DNA of 64,000 nt from Hyphomicrobiales bacterium (GCA_900469625.1 UBXV01000008.1:62001-126000), one strand, 5' to 3'. Positions 15,773 to 24,996 are shown, counted from the stretch's first letter. Program-made: numbers and translations. The notes: a model not told the origin generated them from the letters alone.

Positions 15773-17323
15773 TTACGGGTCGACGGCAGTGGCCGACACC
15801 AGACCGGGTTGGTCGTCAACGGTTTCGGCGTCGGCAGCACCCTTGCCGAGGGACAGGAAGACGACGACGGCAGTCGCAGCGGTGATCGCCGTCAGCACAA
15901 GGAGCAGCGTTGCGAACGCTTCGCCGTAGGCCTGAAGCATGGCCACGCGCTCCATCGACGGCACGATGCCGGCTGCCGCGGCCACATTGCCGGTGACGAG
16001 CCTCTGGGCGATATCGGCAGCGTGCCCACCCGCGCCGGCGCCAAGGTTCATCTGGGTAAAGCCGGACAGAAGCGCCGTCACCGCCGCAAGCGCCACCCCT
16101 TCCCCGGCAACCCGGGTGGTGCTGAAGATGCCCGTCGCCATGCCTGCGCGCTCCTTCGGCACCACGCTGACGGCAAGGCCGTCCATCAATCCCCAGGGCA
16201 GGCTGATGCCGATGCCGACGACGAGAAGCGGTGCGATCAGCAGCTCCGGCCGACTGCCCACGGGCAGCTGGCTCAGCCACGCAAGCCCCGCCGCCGACAG
16301 AAGCAATCCCGCCCCGCAGATGACCGCCGGCGCGAACCAGCGCGTCAATAGCCCGGCGGCGATCGGCAGCACGAGCAGCGGAGCCGACAGCGCGATCATC
16401 ATCTGTCCCGCGGCAACCTCGCCCATGCCTTCGATGCCGATGAACCGGACGGGCAAGAGAATGAGCAGCACCACGAAACCGTAGGCGGGCGCTGCCGCCA
16501 GCAACTGAACGCCGACGAAGCGCGGATATCTGAACAGCGACAGGTCCAGCATCGGTCGCGCGACGGAACGTTCAACCCAATAGAAGGTGATGAAGAGGAC
16601 GACAGCTGCGGCCAGGAGGCTGAGACCGAAAGGATCGCTCCAGCCGGCCTCGGGCATCTGCAGGATGCCGAAGGTCAGCAAGGCCAGCGCGAGCGTGAAG
16701 GTCAACGCGCCCTTCCAGTCGAGGCCGGCGGCATCCGGATCGCGTGTCTCCTTCAGGAAAATGGCTCCAAGCCCAAAAGCGAAGGCCGCAAGCGCAACGA
16801 CGAGCAGGAAGATTGCCGGCCACCCGACCGCCTCGACCAGCAGCCCGGAAGCGATGGGTCCGAAGGCAAGGCCCACGCCGAAGCTCGCCCCGACGATGCT
16901 GAATGCCCGCAGCCGTTGCCCCTCTTCAAACTCCTGCGCCAGCGATGCCATGCCGCCAGAAAATGCGGCGGCCGCGCCGACACCCTGAAGCGCCCTCAAA
17001 CCATCGAACCAGACGATGTCGCCGGCAAAGGCAAGGCCGAGCGAGATGAGGCCGAAGACAACAAGCCCGCCGAGAAAAAGGCGTTTGCGGCCGTAGGCAT
17101 CGGCAAGCGCGCCCGCCGCCATCAATGTGCTGCCGAAGGTCAGCATGAAGGCGTTGGTCACCCAGTTGAGCGCCAACGGGCTTCCGCCGAGCGTCCGGCT
17201 GATGGCGGGCAACGCCACGGCCGGTCCGGTAAAGGTCAGCGGCATCGCCGCCGCCGCACAGCAGACTGCGACGAGAACGAACAGGCGTCCCGCCTTATCC
17301 TCATGTCTGGTCTTGTCTCTCAT
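15773..17323 (-). CDS. MFS drug exporter, EmrB/QacA (14-TM) type
   Basis: The 516-residue protein has the length and hydrophobic pattern of a 14-helix DHA2-family transporter, which pumps out drugs or metabolites in exchange for protons. The sequence PAISRTLGGSPLALNWVTNAFMLTFGSTLMAAGALADAYGRKRLF contains motif A (GALADAYGRKR), followed by LRALQGVGAA and the motif C-like GPIASG. It is divergent from a LysR regulator at 17505, an arrangement in which the regulator normally controls the exporter. Substrate unknown. Confidence 0.9.
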   Translation of the reverse strand: MRDKTRHEDKAGRLFVLVAVCCAAAAMPLTFTGPAVALPAISRTLGGSPLALNWVTNAFMLTFGSTLMAAGALADAYGRKRLFLGGLVVFGLISLGLAFAGDIVWFDGLRALQGVGAAAAFSGGMASLAQEFEEGQRLRAFSIVGASFGVGLAFGPIASGLLVEAVGWPAIFLLVVALAAFAFGLGAIFLKETRDPDAAGLDWKGALTFTLALALLTFGILQMPEAGWSDPFGLSLLAAAVVLFITFYWVERSVARPMLDLSLFRYPRFVGVQLLAAAPAYGFVVLLILLPVRFIGIEGMGEVAAGQMMIALSAPLLVLPIAAGLLTRWFAPAVICGAGLLLSAAGLAWLSQLPVGSRPELLIAPLLVVGIGISLPWGLMDGLAVSVVPKERAGMATGIFSTTRVAGEGVALAAVTALLSGFTQMNLGAGAGGHAADIAQRLVTGNVAAAAGIVPSMERVAMLQAYGEAFATLLLVLTAITAATAVVVFLSLGKGAADAETVDDQPGLVSATAVDP

Positions 17324-17430
17324 ATCTGTCAGTCCGTCCTGTTCGAGCAGAGGAAGAACCCGCCGGGCGCGCGAATGCGGCCGGTCGAATGGTCCGTGTC
17401 AGTGGGTGTCGATTGACTTCATCAGGATAA

Positions 17431-17442
17431 ATTGGACACAAT
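17431..17442. promoter_or_regulatory. ATTG-N4-CAAT palindrome in MFS/lysR intergenic region
   Basis: ATTGGACACAAT has inverted ATTG and CAAT arms and lies 62 nt before the lysR start, in the 181-bp region shared with the divergent exporter gene. LysR regulators usually bind an interrupted palindrome in such places. The site is short, so the call is tentative. Confidence 0.35.
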
Positions 17443-17504
17443 GGATGCAAAATACCGCGCATGCGCCTGACATGGCGGAACAAAACGCTCGAATAGGAGA
17501 GACG

Positions 17505-18488
17505 ATGGACCGCCTGAGTGGGCTGACGGCGTTTGTGCGAACCGCCGATCTCGGAAGCTTCGTCGCCGCCGGACGGGTGCTCGGCCTCTCCGCTTCGGCC
17601 GTCGGCAAGGCCGTGACAGGGCTGGAGAAGCAGCTCGGCGTGCGCCTATTTCAACGCTCGACGCGCAGCCTCAGGCTGACCGAAGAGGGCCGGCTGTTTC
17701 ACGAGCGCTGCCGCCGGGTGCTTGACGATCTCGACGATGCCGAAGCCTCGCTCGCCCAGGCGGTTTCCGCCCCGCGCGGACGCCTGCGCGTCAGCGTTCC
17801 GATCGTCAGCTATCACCTGCTGTTGCCGGTGCTTCCCGATTTCGTCGCGCGCTATCCCGAGGTCGAGCTCGATCTCGACTTCAACGATCGCATCGTCGAT
17901 CTGATCGACGAAGAGGTCGATGTCGCCATTCGCAGCGGCGACCTGCCTGATTCCCGGCTGGTGTCACGCGCGCTTCGGCCCTTCCGGCTGCTCCTGTGTG
18001 CCGCCCCGGCCTATCTGGCAAGGCACGGAAAACCGGAATGCCCAAGGGACCTCGACGGCCACCGGGCAATCCGGTTCCGCTTTCCCAACAGCCGCAAGCT
18101 GCAGGACTGGCCGATTGCCCTGCAGCCACAGGCCAACCTGCCGCCAATGCAGACGGTTCTGACCTGCAACAATATGGAAGCCCTGCGCGGCGCCGTGGTC
18201 AGCGGCCTCGGTATCGGCTGCATGCCGGACTTTCTGGCCCGTGGGCCGCTTGCCGACGGCACGCTTGAAACCGTGCTCGATGCCCACCTCGACGCACCCG
18301 GACAGTTCCATCTGCTCTGGCCGTCGAGCCGGCACCTGTCGCCGAAAGTCCGCGTCTTCGTCGACTTCCTGAGCGAACGGCTGTTTGCCGCGCGCTGCGA
18401 CATTCCGCAGGTGTCGGGCATCCCCGGCGACGGCGTCGGCGACGGGACAAACGAAAAGCGCCGCCTCCTGTCGGGAGACGGCGCCTGA
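17505..18488 (+). CDS. LysR-family transcriptional regulator
   Basis: A 327-residue regulator with an N-terminal winged helix-turn-helix (DRLSGLTAFVRTADLGSFVAAGRVLGLSASAVGKAV, about 2-38) and a C-terminal periplasmic-binding-like effector domain (GRLRVSVPIVSYHLLLPVLPDF). AGGAGAGACG precedes the ATG at 17505; a longer frame upstream has no ribosome site. It likely controls the divergent exporter. The last 20 or so residues (GDGVGDGTNEKRRLLSGDGA) are non-conserved in character and are encoded by the terminator of the convergent trpE gene. Confidence 0.92.
   Translation: MDRLSGLTAFVRTADLGSFVAAGRVLGLSASAVGKAVTGLEKQLGVRLFQRSTRSLRLTEEGRLFHERCRRVLDDLDDAEASLAQAVSAPRGRLRVSVPIVSYHLLLPVLPDFVARYPEVELDLDFNDRIVDLIDEEVDVAIRSGDLPDSRLVSRALRPFRLLLCAAPAYLARHGKPECPRDLDGHRAIRFRFPNSRKLQDWPIALQPQANLPPMQTVLTCNNMEALRGAVVSGLGIGCMPDFLARGPLADGTLETVLDAHLDAPGQFHLLWPSSRHLSPKVRVFVDFLSERLFAARCDIPQVSGIPGDGVGDGTNEKRRLLSGDGA
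18454..18484 (-). terminator. trpE(G) terminator inside the 3' end of lysR
   Basis: GCGCCG pairs with CGGCGC and CTCC with GGGAG around a TGTC loop; on the minus strand TTTT follows. It lies 24 nt after the trpE stop and inside the last codons of the convergent regulator gene. Confidence 0.75.
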
Positions 18489-18507
18489 CACTCTCAAGAT
18501 TAGATGC

Positions 18508-20697
18508 TTAGGCGGCCTTGACCTTCGCCCGCTTGGCTAGATGCGCCACGACGTTTTCGATCATGCGCATGCCGGCGTCGCCGCCCAGCGTCATGATCGA
18601 TTCGGGATGGAACTGCACGGCTGCCACCGGCTCCTTGGTATGCTCGATGCCCATGATCGTGCCGTCTTCGCTTTCGGCCGTGATCATGAAATCACGCGGA
18701 AGGCTGGACGGATCGGCAAAGATCGAGTGGTAGCGACCGACGGTCACTTCCTTGCCGAGCCCGGAGAAGACGATGCCGGGCTCGAGCACGCGAATGCGCG
18801 ACGGTTTGCCGTGCATCGGGATCGCCAGTTGCCGGAGATCGCCGCCATAGGCCTCGGCCAGGGCCTGCAGGCCGAGGCAGACGCCGAAGATCGGCAGGTC
18901 TCTCGCCCGCGCCTTCTTGATCGTCGCCTTGCAGTCGAAATCCTTCGGATTGCCGGGGCCGGGCGAAAGCACGACCAGATCCGGCTTGACCCGATCGAAG
19001 ATCTCCTCGGCGACCGGCGTGCGCACCGTAGTCACCGTCGCGCCCGTCTGGCGGAAGTAGTTCGCCAGCGTGTGCACGAAACTGTCCTCGTGATCGACGA
19101 GCAGGATGTTGACGCCCGCACCGACGGCCGCGACATCACGGCCAGCCTTGCCGGCATTGGCGGATTTCGCGTCACGAATAGCTGCAATCATGGCGGAGGC
19201 CTTCAGTTCGGTTTCGGCTTCTTCTTCTTCCGGGTTTGAATCGTAGAGCAGCGTCGCGCCCGCCCTCACCTCGGCGATACCGTCCTTGATGCGAATGGTG
19301 CGCAGCGTCAGGCCCGTGTTCATGTCGCCGTTGAAGCCGACCATGCCGATGGCGCCACCATACCATGCGCGCGGGCTCTTCTCATGGCTTTCGATGAAGC
19401 GCATCGCCCAGAGCTTCGGCGCGCCGGTGACGGTGACTGCCCAGGCGTGGCTGAGGAAGCCGTCAAAGGCGTCCATGTCGTCGCGCAGGCGCCCTTCGAT
19501 GTGGTCGACCGTGTGGATCAGGCGCGAATACATCTCGATCTGGCGACGGCCGATGACCTTGACCGAGCCGGGCTCGCACACGCGGCTCTTGTCGTTGCGG
19601 TCGACGTCCGAGCACATGGTCAGCTCGGATTCGTCCTTCTTGGAGTTCAGCAGCTTGAGGATCTGTTCGCTGTCGGCGATCGGGTCGTCGCCGCGCTTGA
19701 TCGTACCCGAGATCGGGCAGGTCTCGATGCGCCGGCCGGACACGCGCACGAACATCTCCGGCGAGGCGCCGACCAGGTATTCCTGGTTTCCGAGATTGAT
19801 GAAGAAGGAATAAGGCGACGGATTGATCGCCTTCAGCCGGTTGGAAATCTCCGACGGCTTGCTGTCGCAGCGCTCGAAGAATTTCTGGCCAGGCACGACT
19901 TCGAAGAGGTCGCCACGGCGGAAGCTCTCCTTGGCCTTGACCACGAGCTCGGCATATTCGCCGGGACGATGGTCACCATGCGGCGGAATGCTGTCGACGG
20001 TCTGAAACGGCTCGCTGGCGATTTCTTCCGCCTTGCCTTGGGTCGAGGCGCCGTCCTTGGCAAAGTCGTAGCGATCGATCCAGGCCTTGGCGGCATAGTG
20101 GTCGACGACCAGGATCTCGTCCGGCAGGAACAGCACCATGTCGCGCTGATCATCAGGGCGCTTCAGCTTCAGCTCGATCGCGTCGAACTGGAAGGCGAGA
20201 TCGTAGCCGAAGGCACCGTAGAGCCCGAGGTTGGCATCTTCGGCCGAGTGGAAGAGGTTGGTGATTGCACGAAGCACGGTAAAGACCGTCGGCATCTTCG
20301 AGCGCTCTTCCTCGGTGAAGACGCGGTCGGGCGCATTGATCGTCAAGTCGATGCGGGTCGCAGTCGAAGAGACGAGCGTGATGTCGGCAACGGTTTTCAG
20401 ATGGTCCGCGACGATCGCGAGCAGCACCTCGCCGCGGCCGTTATAGGCTTCGATCCAGAGCGAGCGACCGAAGGATGAGATGCCGAGCGGCGGATCGACG
20501 ACGGCCGTGTCCCAGCGGGTGTAACGGCCGGGATATTCATAATTGGAGGAAAACACCGCACCGCGCCGCTCGTCCAGCTTGTCGACGTAACTGGAGATCG
20601 CATCGCCATAGGGCGCCTCGCGCCGCCTGCGGGTGACGATGATGCCGCCCTTTGTCGTATAGCTTTCCGCGCCGTCTTCGAGAATTACCGTTGCCAT
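18508..20697 (-). CDS. trpE: Anthranilate synthase, fused TrpE-TrpG
   Basis: The 729-residue enzyme joins both subunits of anthranilate synthase in one chain and makes anthranilate from chorismate and glutamine, the first step of tryptophan synthesis. The N-terminal part is the chorismate-binding domain ([31 protein letters not shown]). The C-terminal glutamine amidotransferase has VLSPGPGNP, the nucleophile Cys in FGVCLGLQ, and VQFHPES. The start at 20697 (MATVILED) has GGAG 8 nt upstream. The open frame runs on to 20778, but that part is the attenuator terminator. Such fusions, with a trpL leader, are typical of rhizobia. Confidence 0.97.
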   Translation of the reverse strand: MATVILEDGAESYTTKGGIIVTRRRREAPYGDAISSYVDKLDERRGAVFSSNYEYPGRYTRWDTAVVDPPLGISSFGRSLWIEAYNGRGEVLLAIVADHLKTVADITLVSSTATRIDLTINAPDRVFTEEERSKMPTVFTVLRAITNLFHSAEDANLGLYGAFGYDLAFQFDAIELKLKRPDDQRDMVLFLPDEILVVDHYAAKAWIDRYDFAKDGASTQGKAEEIASEPFQTVDSIPPHGDHRPGEYAELVVKAKESFRRGDLFEVVPGQKFFERCDSKPSEISNRLKAINPSPYSFFINLGNQEYLVGASPEMFVRVSGRRIETCPISGTIKRGDDPIADSEQILKLLNSKKDESELTMCSDVDRNDKSRVCEPGSVKVIGRRQIEMYSRLIHTVDHIEGRLRDDMDAFDGFLSHAWAVTVTGAPKLWAMRFIESHEKSPRAWYGGAIGMVGFNGDMNTGLTLRTIRIKDGIAEVRAGATLLYDSNPEEEEAETELKASAMIAAIRDAKSANAGKAGRDVAAVGAGVNILLVDHEDSFVHTLANYFRQTGATVTTVRTPVAEEIFDRVKPDLVVLSPGPGNPKDFDCKATIKKARARDLPIFGVCLGLQALAEAYGGDLRQLAIPMHGKPSRIRVLEPGIVFSGLGKEVTVGRYHSIFADPSSLPRDFMITAESEDGTIMGIEHTKEPVAAVQFHPESIMTLGGDAGMRMIENVVAHLAKRAKVKAA

Positions 20698-20743
20698 TCG
20701 TCTCGCTCCGTCAAAGCCCGGTTTTTCCACGCGGCCAGAATAC

Positions 20744-20775
20744 GAAAAAGCCGCCTCGAAATCTCCGGGCGGCTT
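20744..20775 (-). terminator. trp attenuator terminator
   Basis: On the minus strand AAGCCGCC pairs with GGCGGCTT around a 12-nt loop and is followed by TTTTT, 47 nt before the trpE start. Upstream, GAGGCGGCC just after the leader stop can pair with part of this stem, giving the competing antiterminator. This is the classical layout of tryptophan attenuation. Confidence 0.88.
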
Positions 20776-20810
20776 CATGTCTCAATCACGCATGACTGGT
20801 CAAGGCCGCC

Positions 20811-20855
20811 TCAGCGAGCCCACCACCAGATCGAAATGTTGCGTGCGCTTGTCAT
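20811..20855 (-). CDS. trpL: trp leader peptide
   Basis: A 14-residue frame, MTSARNISIWWWAR, with three consecutive Trp codons. It differs from the S. meliloti leader peptide as I recall it only in residues 2-5. When charged tRNA-Trp is scarce the ribosome stalls on the TGG codons and the antiterminator forms; otherwise the terminator at 20744-20775 stops transcription before trpE(G). In S. meliloti the released attenuator RNA (rnTrpL) and the peptide are reported to act in trans on other mRNAs. A promoter-like pair lies just upstream and would give a leaderless or nearly leaderless mRNA. Confidence 0.93.
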   Translation of the reverse strand: MTSARNISIWWWAR

Positions 20856-20864
20856 GGGCGAAAG

Positions 20865-20892
20865 TGTTAGCGCGGGTTGCGCCCTTGCGCAA
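20865..20892 (-). promoter_or_regulatory. Probable trpL promoter
   Basis: On the minus strand TTGCGC (20892-20887) and CTAACA (20870-20865) are 16 nt apart. The start ATG of trpL follows 9 nt after the second element, which matches the known leaderless trpL transcript of S. meliloti. Confidence 0.5.
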
Positions 20893-20919
20893 GCGGGAAA
20901 AACAACCGTGCGAAAGCAA

Positions 20920-20952
20920 AAGAAAAGGCGGCCGCAAGAACCGCCTTTTCGA
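20920..20952. terminator. Terminator of shmR
   Basis: GAAAAGGCGG and CCGCCTTTTC form a 10-bp stem with a 9-nt loop just after the shmR stop (20974). The stem ends supply a T-run on both strands. It isolates shmR from the trpL promoter. Confidence 0.8.
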
Positions 20953-20973
20953 CTGGAGCTGGATTTAAACCGA

Positions 20974-23079
20974 TCAGAACTTGGCCTTGGCCGTGACCAG
21001 GAATGTGCGGCCCCGGCCGGTGTCGATGGAGTTGCCGGCAATCGTGCTCGACGAAGGCGTATAGGTCTTGTCGAACAGGTTGGTGACCGTCGCCGTGACC
21101 TCGAAACCATTCTCGAACTTGTAGTTCGCGAACATGTCGACCAGGCCGTAGCCCGGAACGATCGGCGGATTGCGGTTGATCGCACCGACGTTCGCGCTCG
21201 AGACGGCATAGAAGCGCGTTCCGACCGTCAGACGCTGGTCTTCGAGGAAGCGGGCACCGAGCGTGGCGCTGACGATGTCGTCGGGCAGATAGCTCTGGAC
21301 GCCGAAGCCGTTGACCTGGGCCGGCAGCTTGCTGTCGGTGTGGGTGTAGGCGATGTCACCAAAGACGAAGCCGGCGTCATAGGCCGCCTGCAGCTCGAAG
21401 CCCTGAACGGTCGACGTGCCGGGCGTATTGACGAAGAAGATCTGACGACCGCCGTTGAGCAGGGCGGCGGTGATGTAGTTGTCGATCTTGTTGTGGAAGT
21501 AATTCGCCTTCAGGCGCAGGCTATCGCTCGAATCGAGCAGGCCATCGAAGGAGAAGTTGGCACCGACTTCCCAGCCCTTGGAGATTTCAGGCTCAAGGAA
21601 CGGGTTGGGGAAGAAGGACTGGCCACTTGAACCCGGGTGCGTACCGCCGGCAAAGGTCTCGTTGACGGTCGGCGAGCGCGAGGTCTCGGCGTAGGTCACG
21701 TAGGGCTGGAACCAGTCGGTCGGGTTGAGCGCCAGCGTGACGCTCGGGTTCAGGCGCCCGTCCGACTTGTCAACCGTATAAGGTCCAGCCGGAAGGCCGA
21801 TCGGGTTGCCGGCGACAACAGCGCCCGAACCGTCGAGGCTGAAGTGGTCCCACCGCAGACCGGCCGTCAGATCGACGATGCCATAGGTGAAGGTCGTATT
21901 GCTGAAGACGCCCGTCGTGGCATTGGTGCCGCTGCCGTTGACGCCGGCGCCGGGCCGCGCCGTGCTGTTGATGACGTTGTAGTCGTCACGGAAATACTCG
22001 ACGCCATAGTTGGCTCGCACCGCCACTTCGCCGAGATCGAACAGCGATGTGTTGGAGATGTCGAAGCCCTTGCCGGTATCGGTGATCTGGCGGCCGGCGG
22101 CCGTACCACCACCGTTCACGTCGGCGCTGTACTTCATCTTAAGCCGGTTCCAATAGGCATTGGCGCGGAAGTCGATGAGTTCGTTATCCGGCGTGTAGGA
22201 GTAGCTTGCCGCCAGCGTCTGGTTCTTCACGTTCTGGAAGTAGGAGTTGGCGAAGAAGTCGTTGTCATAGGTGATGCCGCTGAACTTGAAGGTGTGATCC
22301 TGGTCCGGCGTCACCTCGAACTTCAGCATGCCCGACAAGAGGTCTTCCTCGGTGTAGGGAACCTGAATGCCATTGCCGTTGTCGTAGTTGCCCGGATCGG
22401 CCTTGCTGATGCCGCCCAGAACCGAGAACACGTCGTTGAAGCGATAGGCACCGATAAGCGATTCCGACCAGCCGGCGCCGTTGGTGCCGTAGGTCGCCGA
22501 TGCGACGCCGCCGTAGTTCTTGCCGTCCTGGATCAGGTCCTCGACGTCATAGGTCTTGAAGTTGACCGAGCCGGCAAGAGCACCACCGCCGACACCGTTG
22601 ACGGCGCCACGGGTCACGTCGATCTCGGACAGGAATGCCGGGTCGAAATAGGCAAAACCCTGCGCTTCGTGGCCGGTGAAGCGGAAGTTCTGGCGCACGC
22701 CATCGATCATCATGTTGACGCGGCCAGAACCTTCGAAACCGCGAATGTTGACAGCGACGCCCGGATTCTGCGGGTTGTTGGCCGTCGACGTGCCGGGAAC
22801 GCCGCGCAAGAGGTCGTCGGTTTCAAGTCCGGACTGGAGATCGATCTGGTCGCTCGTCACCACGCTGACCGGGCCAGCCTTGGCATAGGGGTCGCCGGTG
22901 CGTGCGCCCTTGACGACGATCGGCGACAGGAAGGTTTCGCCCTTCTTGGCGGCCTCGGCCTTCTGTTCGTCAACCTTCGGCGCTGTGCTCGCGGTCTGCG
23001 CGAAGGCACCGGTGGCAGCAGAAAGTGCTAGTGTTGTCGTGCAAGCCAGAAGTGCCAGGCGACGGCGCCGGTTGAGCAT
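20974..23079 (-). CDS. shmR: TonB-dependent hemin receptor, ShmR type
   Basis: The 701-residue outer-membrane receptor takes up heme using energy from TonB. It has a signal peptide (MLNRRRRLALLACTTTLALSAATGAFAQ), a plug domain (LLRGVPGTSTANNPQ, VNIRGFEGSGRVNMMIDGVRQNF) and a 22-strand barrel ending in a Phe (VTAKAKF). The hemin-receptor segment FFPNPFLEPE resembles the NPNL region of heme receptors. The ATG at 23079 has AAAGGA 7 nt upstream, while 23100 has no site. The location beside trpE(G) and a TGA-N9-TCA palindrome upstream fit the iron-regulated S. meliloti gene. Confidence 0.88.
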   Translation of the reverse strand: MLNRRRRLALLACTTTLALSAATGAFAQTASTAPKVDEQKAEAAKKGETFLSPIVVKGARTGDPYAKAGPVSVVTSDQIDLQSGLETDDLLRGVPGTSTANNPQNPGVAVNIRGFEGSGRVNMMIDGVRQNFRFTGHEAQGFAYFDPAFLSEIDVTRGAVNGVGGGALAGSVNFKTYDVEDLIQDGKNYGGVASATYGTNGAGWSESLIGAYRFNDVFSVLGGISKADPGNYDNGNGIQVPYTEEDLLSGMLKFEVTPDQDHTFKFSGITYDNDFFANSYFQNVKNQTLAASYSYTPDNELIDFRANAYWNRLKMKYSADVNGGGTAAGRQITDTGKGFDISNTSLFDLGEVAVRANYGVEYFRDDYNVINSTARPGAGVNGSGTNATTGVFSNTTFTYGIVDLTAGLRWDHFSLDGSGAVVAGNPIGLPAGPYTVDKSDGRLNPSVTLALNPTDWFQPYVTYAETSRSPTVNETFAGGTHPGSSGQSFFPNPFLEPEISKGWEVGANFSFDGLLDSSDSLRLKANYFHNKIDNYITAALLNGGRQIFFVNTPGTSTVQGFELQAAYDAGFVFGDIAYTHTDSKLPAQVNGFGVQSYLPDDIVSATLGARFLEDQRLTVGTRFYAVSSANVGAINRNPPIVPGYGLVDMFANYKFENGFEVTATVTNLFDKTYTPSSSTIAGNSIDTGRGRTFLVTAKAKF

Positions 23080-23202
23080 GGACCAATCCTTTGAATTCAT
23101 GGGCCGGGCTTGCTGTTGAGCGGCGAACTCAAGGGGCTGGCTGGGCGTGGGTTCGAATACGTTGCGACATTGCATCGCCTCATTTAAGCCGCATAAAAAA
23201 CA

Positions 23203-23217
23203 TGACTATTGTTGTCA
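23203..23217. promoter_or_regulatory. TGA-N9-TCA palindrome (iron-box-like) upstream of shmR
   Basis: TGACTATTGTTGTCA lies 124 nt before the shmR start. TGA-N9-TCA is the core described for the RirA-linked iron-responsive operator of rhizobia. A six-base core occurs by chance about once per 4 kb, so position near an iron gene is the main support. Confidence 0.45.
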
Positions 23218-23373
23218 ACATAGAAACGCTTCCCCCACAATTTATGGGATCGTCCCAATTCGGTGCGTTGCCGAACTGCAACGCTCTTGCCTTCAGGCCG
23301 ATGAAACCAGATGGCTTCCCATGCGTTCCTCCCCCTCTTGGGCTGTCGCTCCGGACCTCGTGAAAGGATACGC

Positions 23374-24312
23374 ATGCGCTGCCATATCCCGCTGATTTTC
23401 CTGTCGACATTGCTGCTCACCGGCGCAAGCCTCCCCAAAAACGGGCCCCTTCCCTCCGACAAACCGCCGACCGAAACGACGGCCGAGGCGCCAGTACCCG
23501 CACCTGAAGAGAAGCCGGAGACGCCGGCAACGAAGGATGGGCACAGCAAGGGCAAGCAACCTTCCGCTGAAAAGCTGGACGACCAGCCACCGACGCCCGA
23601 GCCAAAGCCGGCGGTAGGCACGAAGAACCAGAAGGCGGGCGAAAAGGGTGCCGATGACAAGAAGGGCGACTCGCCGGGAGAAGAAAAGGAAAAATCTGGA
23701 GACGACGCGACGGACCCGGCCCCGATCACCTACCCGCCGGTCGAAAACGAGAACCCGGCCGATTACGCCAAGTGCCTGTCGGACCTCAAAGCACTCGGCG
23801 CCGTCTTCACCGAAGCCAGCCGGGTGGACGATGGCAAGGGCTGCGGCATCGACAAGCCGCTCGACGTCACCAGCGTCCTGCCCGACGTCAAGCTCGCACC
23901 CAAGGGATTGATGCGCTGCGAGGCGGCGCTGGCGCTGGCGCGATGGACCAGGGACGCGGTGCAGCCGGCGACCGATGTGGCCTTTGCCAAGGGCGTGACG
24001 GTCAAGAGTCTCAATCAGGCCTCCACCTATATCTGCCGACTGCGCAACAATGCCAAGACCGGCAAGATCTCCGAGCATGCGCATGGCAACGCCGTCGACA
24101 TCGCCTCGTTTACCTTCAGCGACGGCAAGACCGTCGAGATCCAGCCACGCGATGAGGACGGCACCATGACCGGCGCCTTTCAGCGCGCAATTACGGCCTC
24201 GGCCTGCCTCTACTTCAAGACGGTGCTCGACCCCGGCAGCGACGCGGCGCATGAGACGCATCTGCATCTCGACGTGATCGAGCGCCGCAACGAATACCGT
24301 TACTGTCGCTAG
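23374..24312 (+). CDS. Extensin-like family protein
   Basis: A 312-residue exported protein. After a signal peptide (MRCHIPLIFLSTLLLTGAS) comes a hydrophilic low-complexity segment of about 100 residues rich in Pro, Glu, Lys and Asp, then a compact domain. That domain holds SEHAHGNAVDI and AHETHLHLDV, the paired His/Asp motifs of the extensin-like C-terminal (PF06904-type) and LAS/VanY-like zinc peptidase fold, so a role in cutting cell-wall peptides is possible. Four cysteines could form disulphides. AAAGGA precedes the ATG at 23374. Its stop overlaps that of the convergent thioesterase by a few bases. Confidence 0.85.
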   Translation: MRCHIPLIFLSTLLLTGASLPKNGPLPSDKPPTETTAEAPVPAPEEKPETPATKDGHSKGKQPSAEKLDDQPPTPEPKPAVGTKNQKAGEKGADDKKGDSPGEEKEKSGDDATDPAPITYPPVENENPADYAKCLSDLKALGAVFTEASRVDDGKGCGIDKPLDVTSVLPDVKLAPKGLMRCEAALALARWTRDAVQPATDVAFAKGVTVKSLNQASTYICRLRNNAKTGKISEHAHGNAVDIASFTFSDGKTVEIQPRDEDGTMTGAFQRAITASACLYFKTVLDPGSDAAHETHLHLDVIERRNEYRYCR

Positions 24313-24761
24313 CCGCCGTGAGGGCCGAGAGCGACGAATTCGCCCTCGAAACGCCCGGCAACGTCGTCGCCATCGAGCAGTTCGGCCGCAACGACGATCC
24401 GAGCCTTGCCGCGCCGATGAAACATGCGCAGAAAATCCGGCCACCGGCCAATGTCTGCAAGTGTCGAGCGTGCAGAAAATGTGCCGGCAACAGGCCTGAT
24501 GTAATCCATGCGGTTGCTCTGGATGACGAGGCGCGCCGGAACGCCGGCGCGGCTGAGACGCACATGCAGCAGCGACCAGGCCGACAGGATCGACAGCGCC
24601 GAAGCGCTGCCGCCAAAGACCGTCTCCCGATGATTGATGTTGGGTGCCAGCGGCGCCGAAAGCCGGACGTGCTCGTCCGTCACCTCGTCGACGTGAACCT
24701 GCATCGCTGCCGACAGCGGGATATGGGCGTGGAGATAGGCTTCAAGGTCGTGCGGGGTCAT
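24309..24761 (-). CDS. YiiD/PaaI-like thioesterase (hotdog fold)
   Basis: This protein of about 150 residues matches the thioesterase domain of the YiiD C-terminal type: an N-terminal segment MTPHDLEAYLHAHIPLS, then NINHRETVFGGSASALSILSAW (about 45-66), which is the hotdog-fold helix, and later RPVAGTFSARS. Such proteins hydrolyse acyl-CoA or related thioesters. The start at 24761 is the only ATG that gives a family-length protein, though its ribosome site is weak. The 3' end overlaps the extensin gene's end. Confidence 0.8.
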   Translation of the reverse strand: MTPHDLEAYLHAHIPLSAAMQVHVDEVTDEHVRLSAPLAPNINHRETVFGGSASALSILSAWSLLHVRLSRAGVPARLVIQSNRMDYIRPVAGTFSARSTLADIGRWPDFLRMFHRRGKARIVVAAELLDGDDVAGRFEGEFVALGPHGG

Positions 24762-24996
24762 CGGCGATTTCAATCCGTTTCGGGCTGAAGGCGTGTTTTC
24801 CGGAGGGGATCCACGATCTGCGCATGAAGGACAGCTTATCGTCGACGAGCACGCAATCACCAGAGTTCGCGCGCCGGATTCGTGCTCGCAATTTTCGCCG
24901 AAGGCAAAGATGGTGCATGCGCCTTGCAGGAACCGGTTCGGTTTACCAGATAGCAGTCCAGACCAATCGCAGCCCCCAACGCCCGAGGAACCATCC

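Noticed and set aside
20698-20778. N-terminal extension of trpE(G) to 20778
   Set aside because: The extra 27 codons are encoded by the attenuator terminator and spacer. MATVILED at 20697 has a ribosome site and gives the normal 729-residue length.
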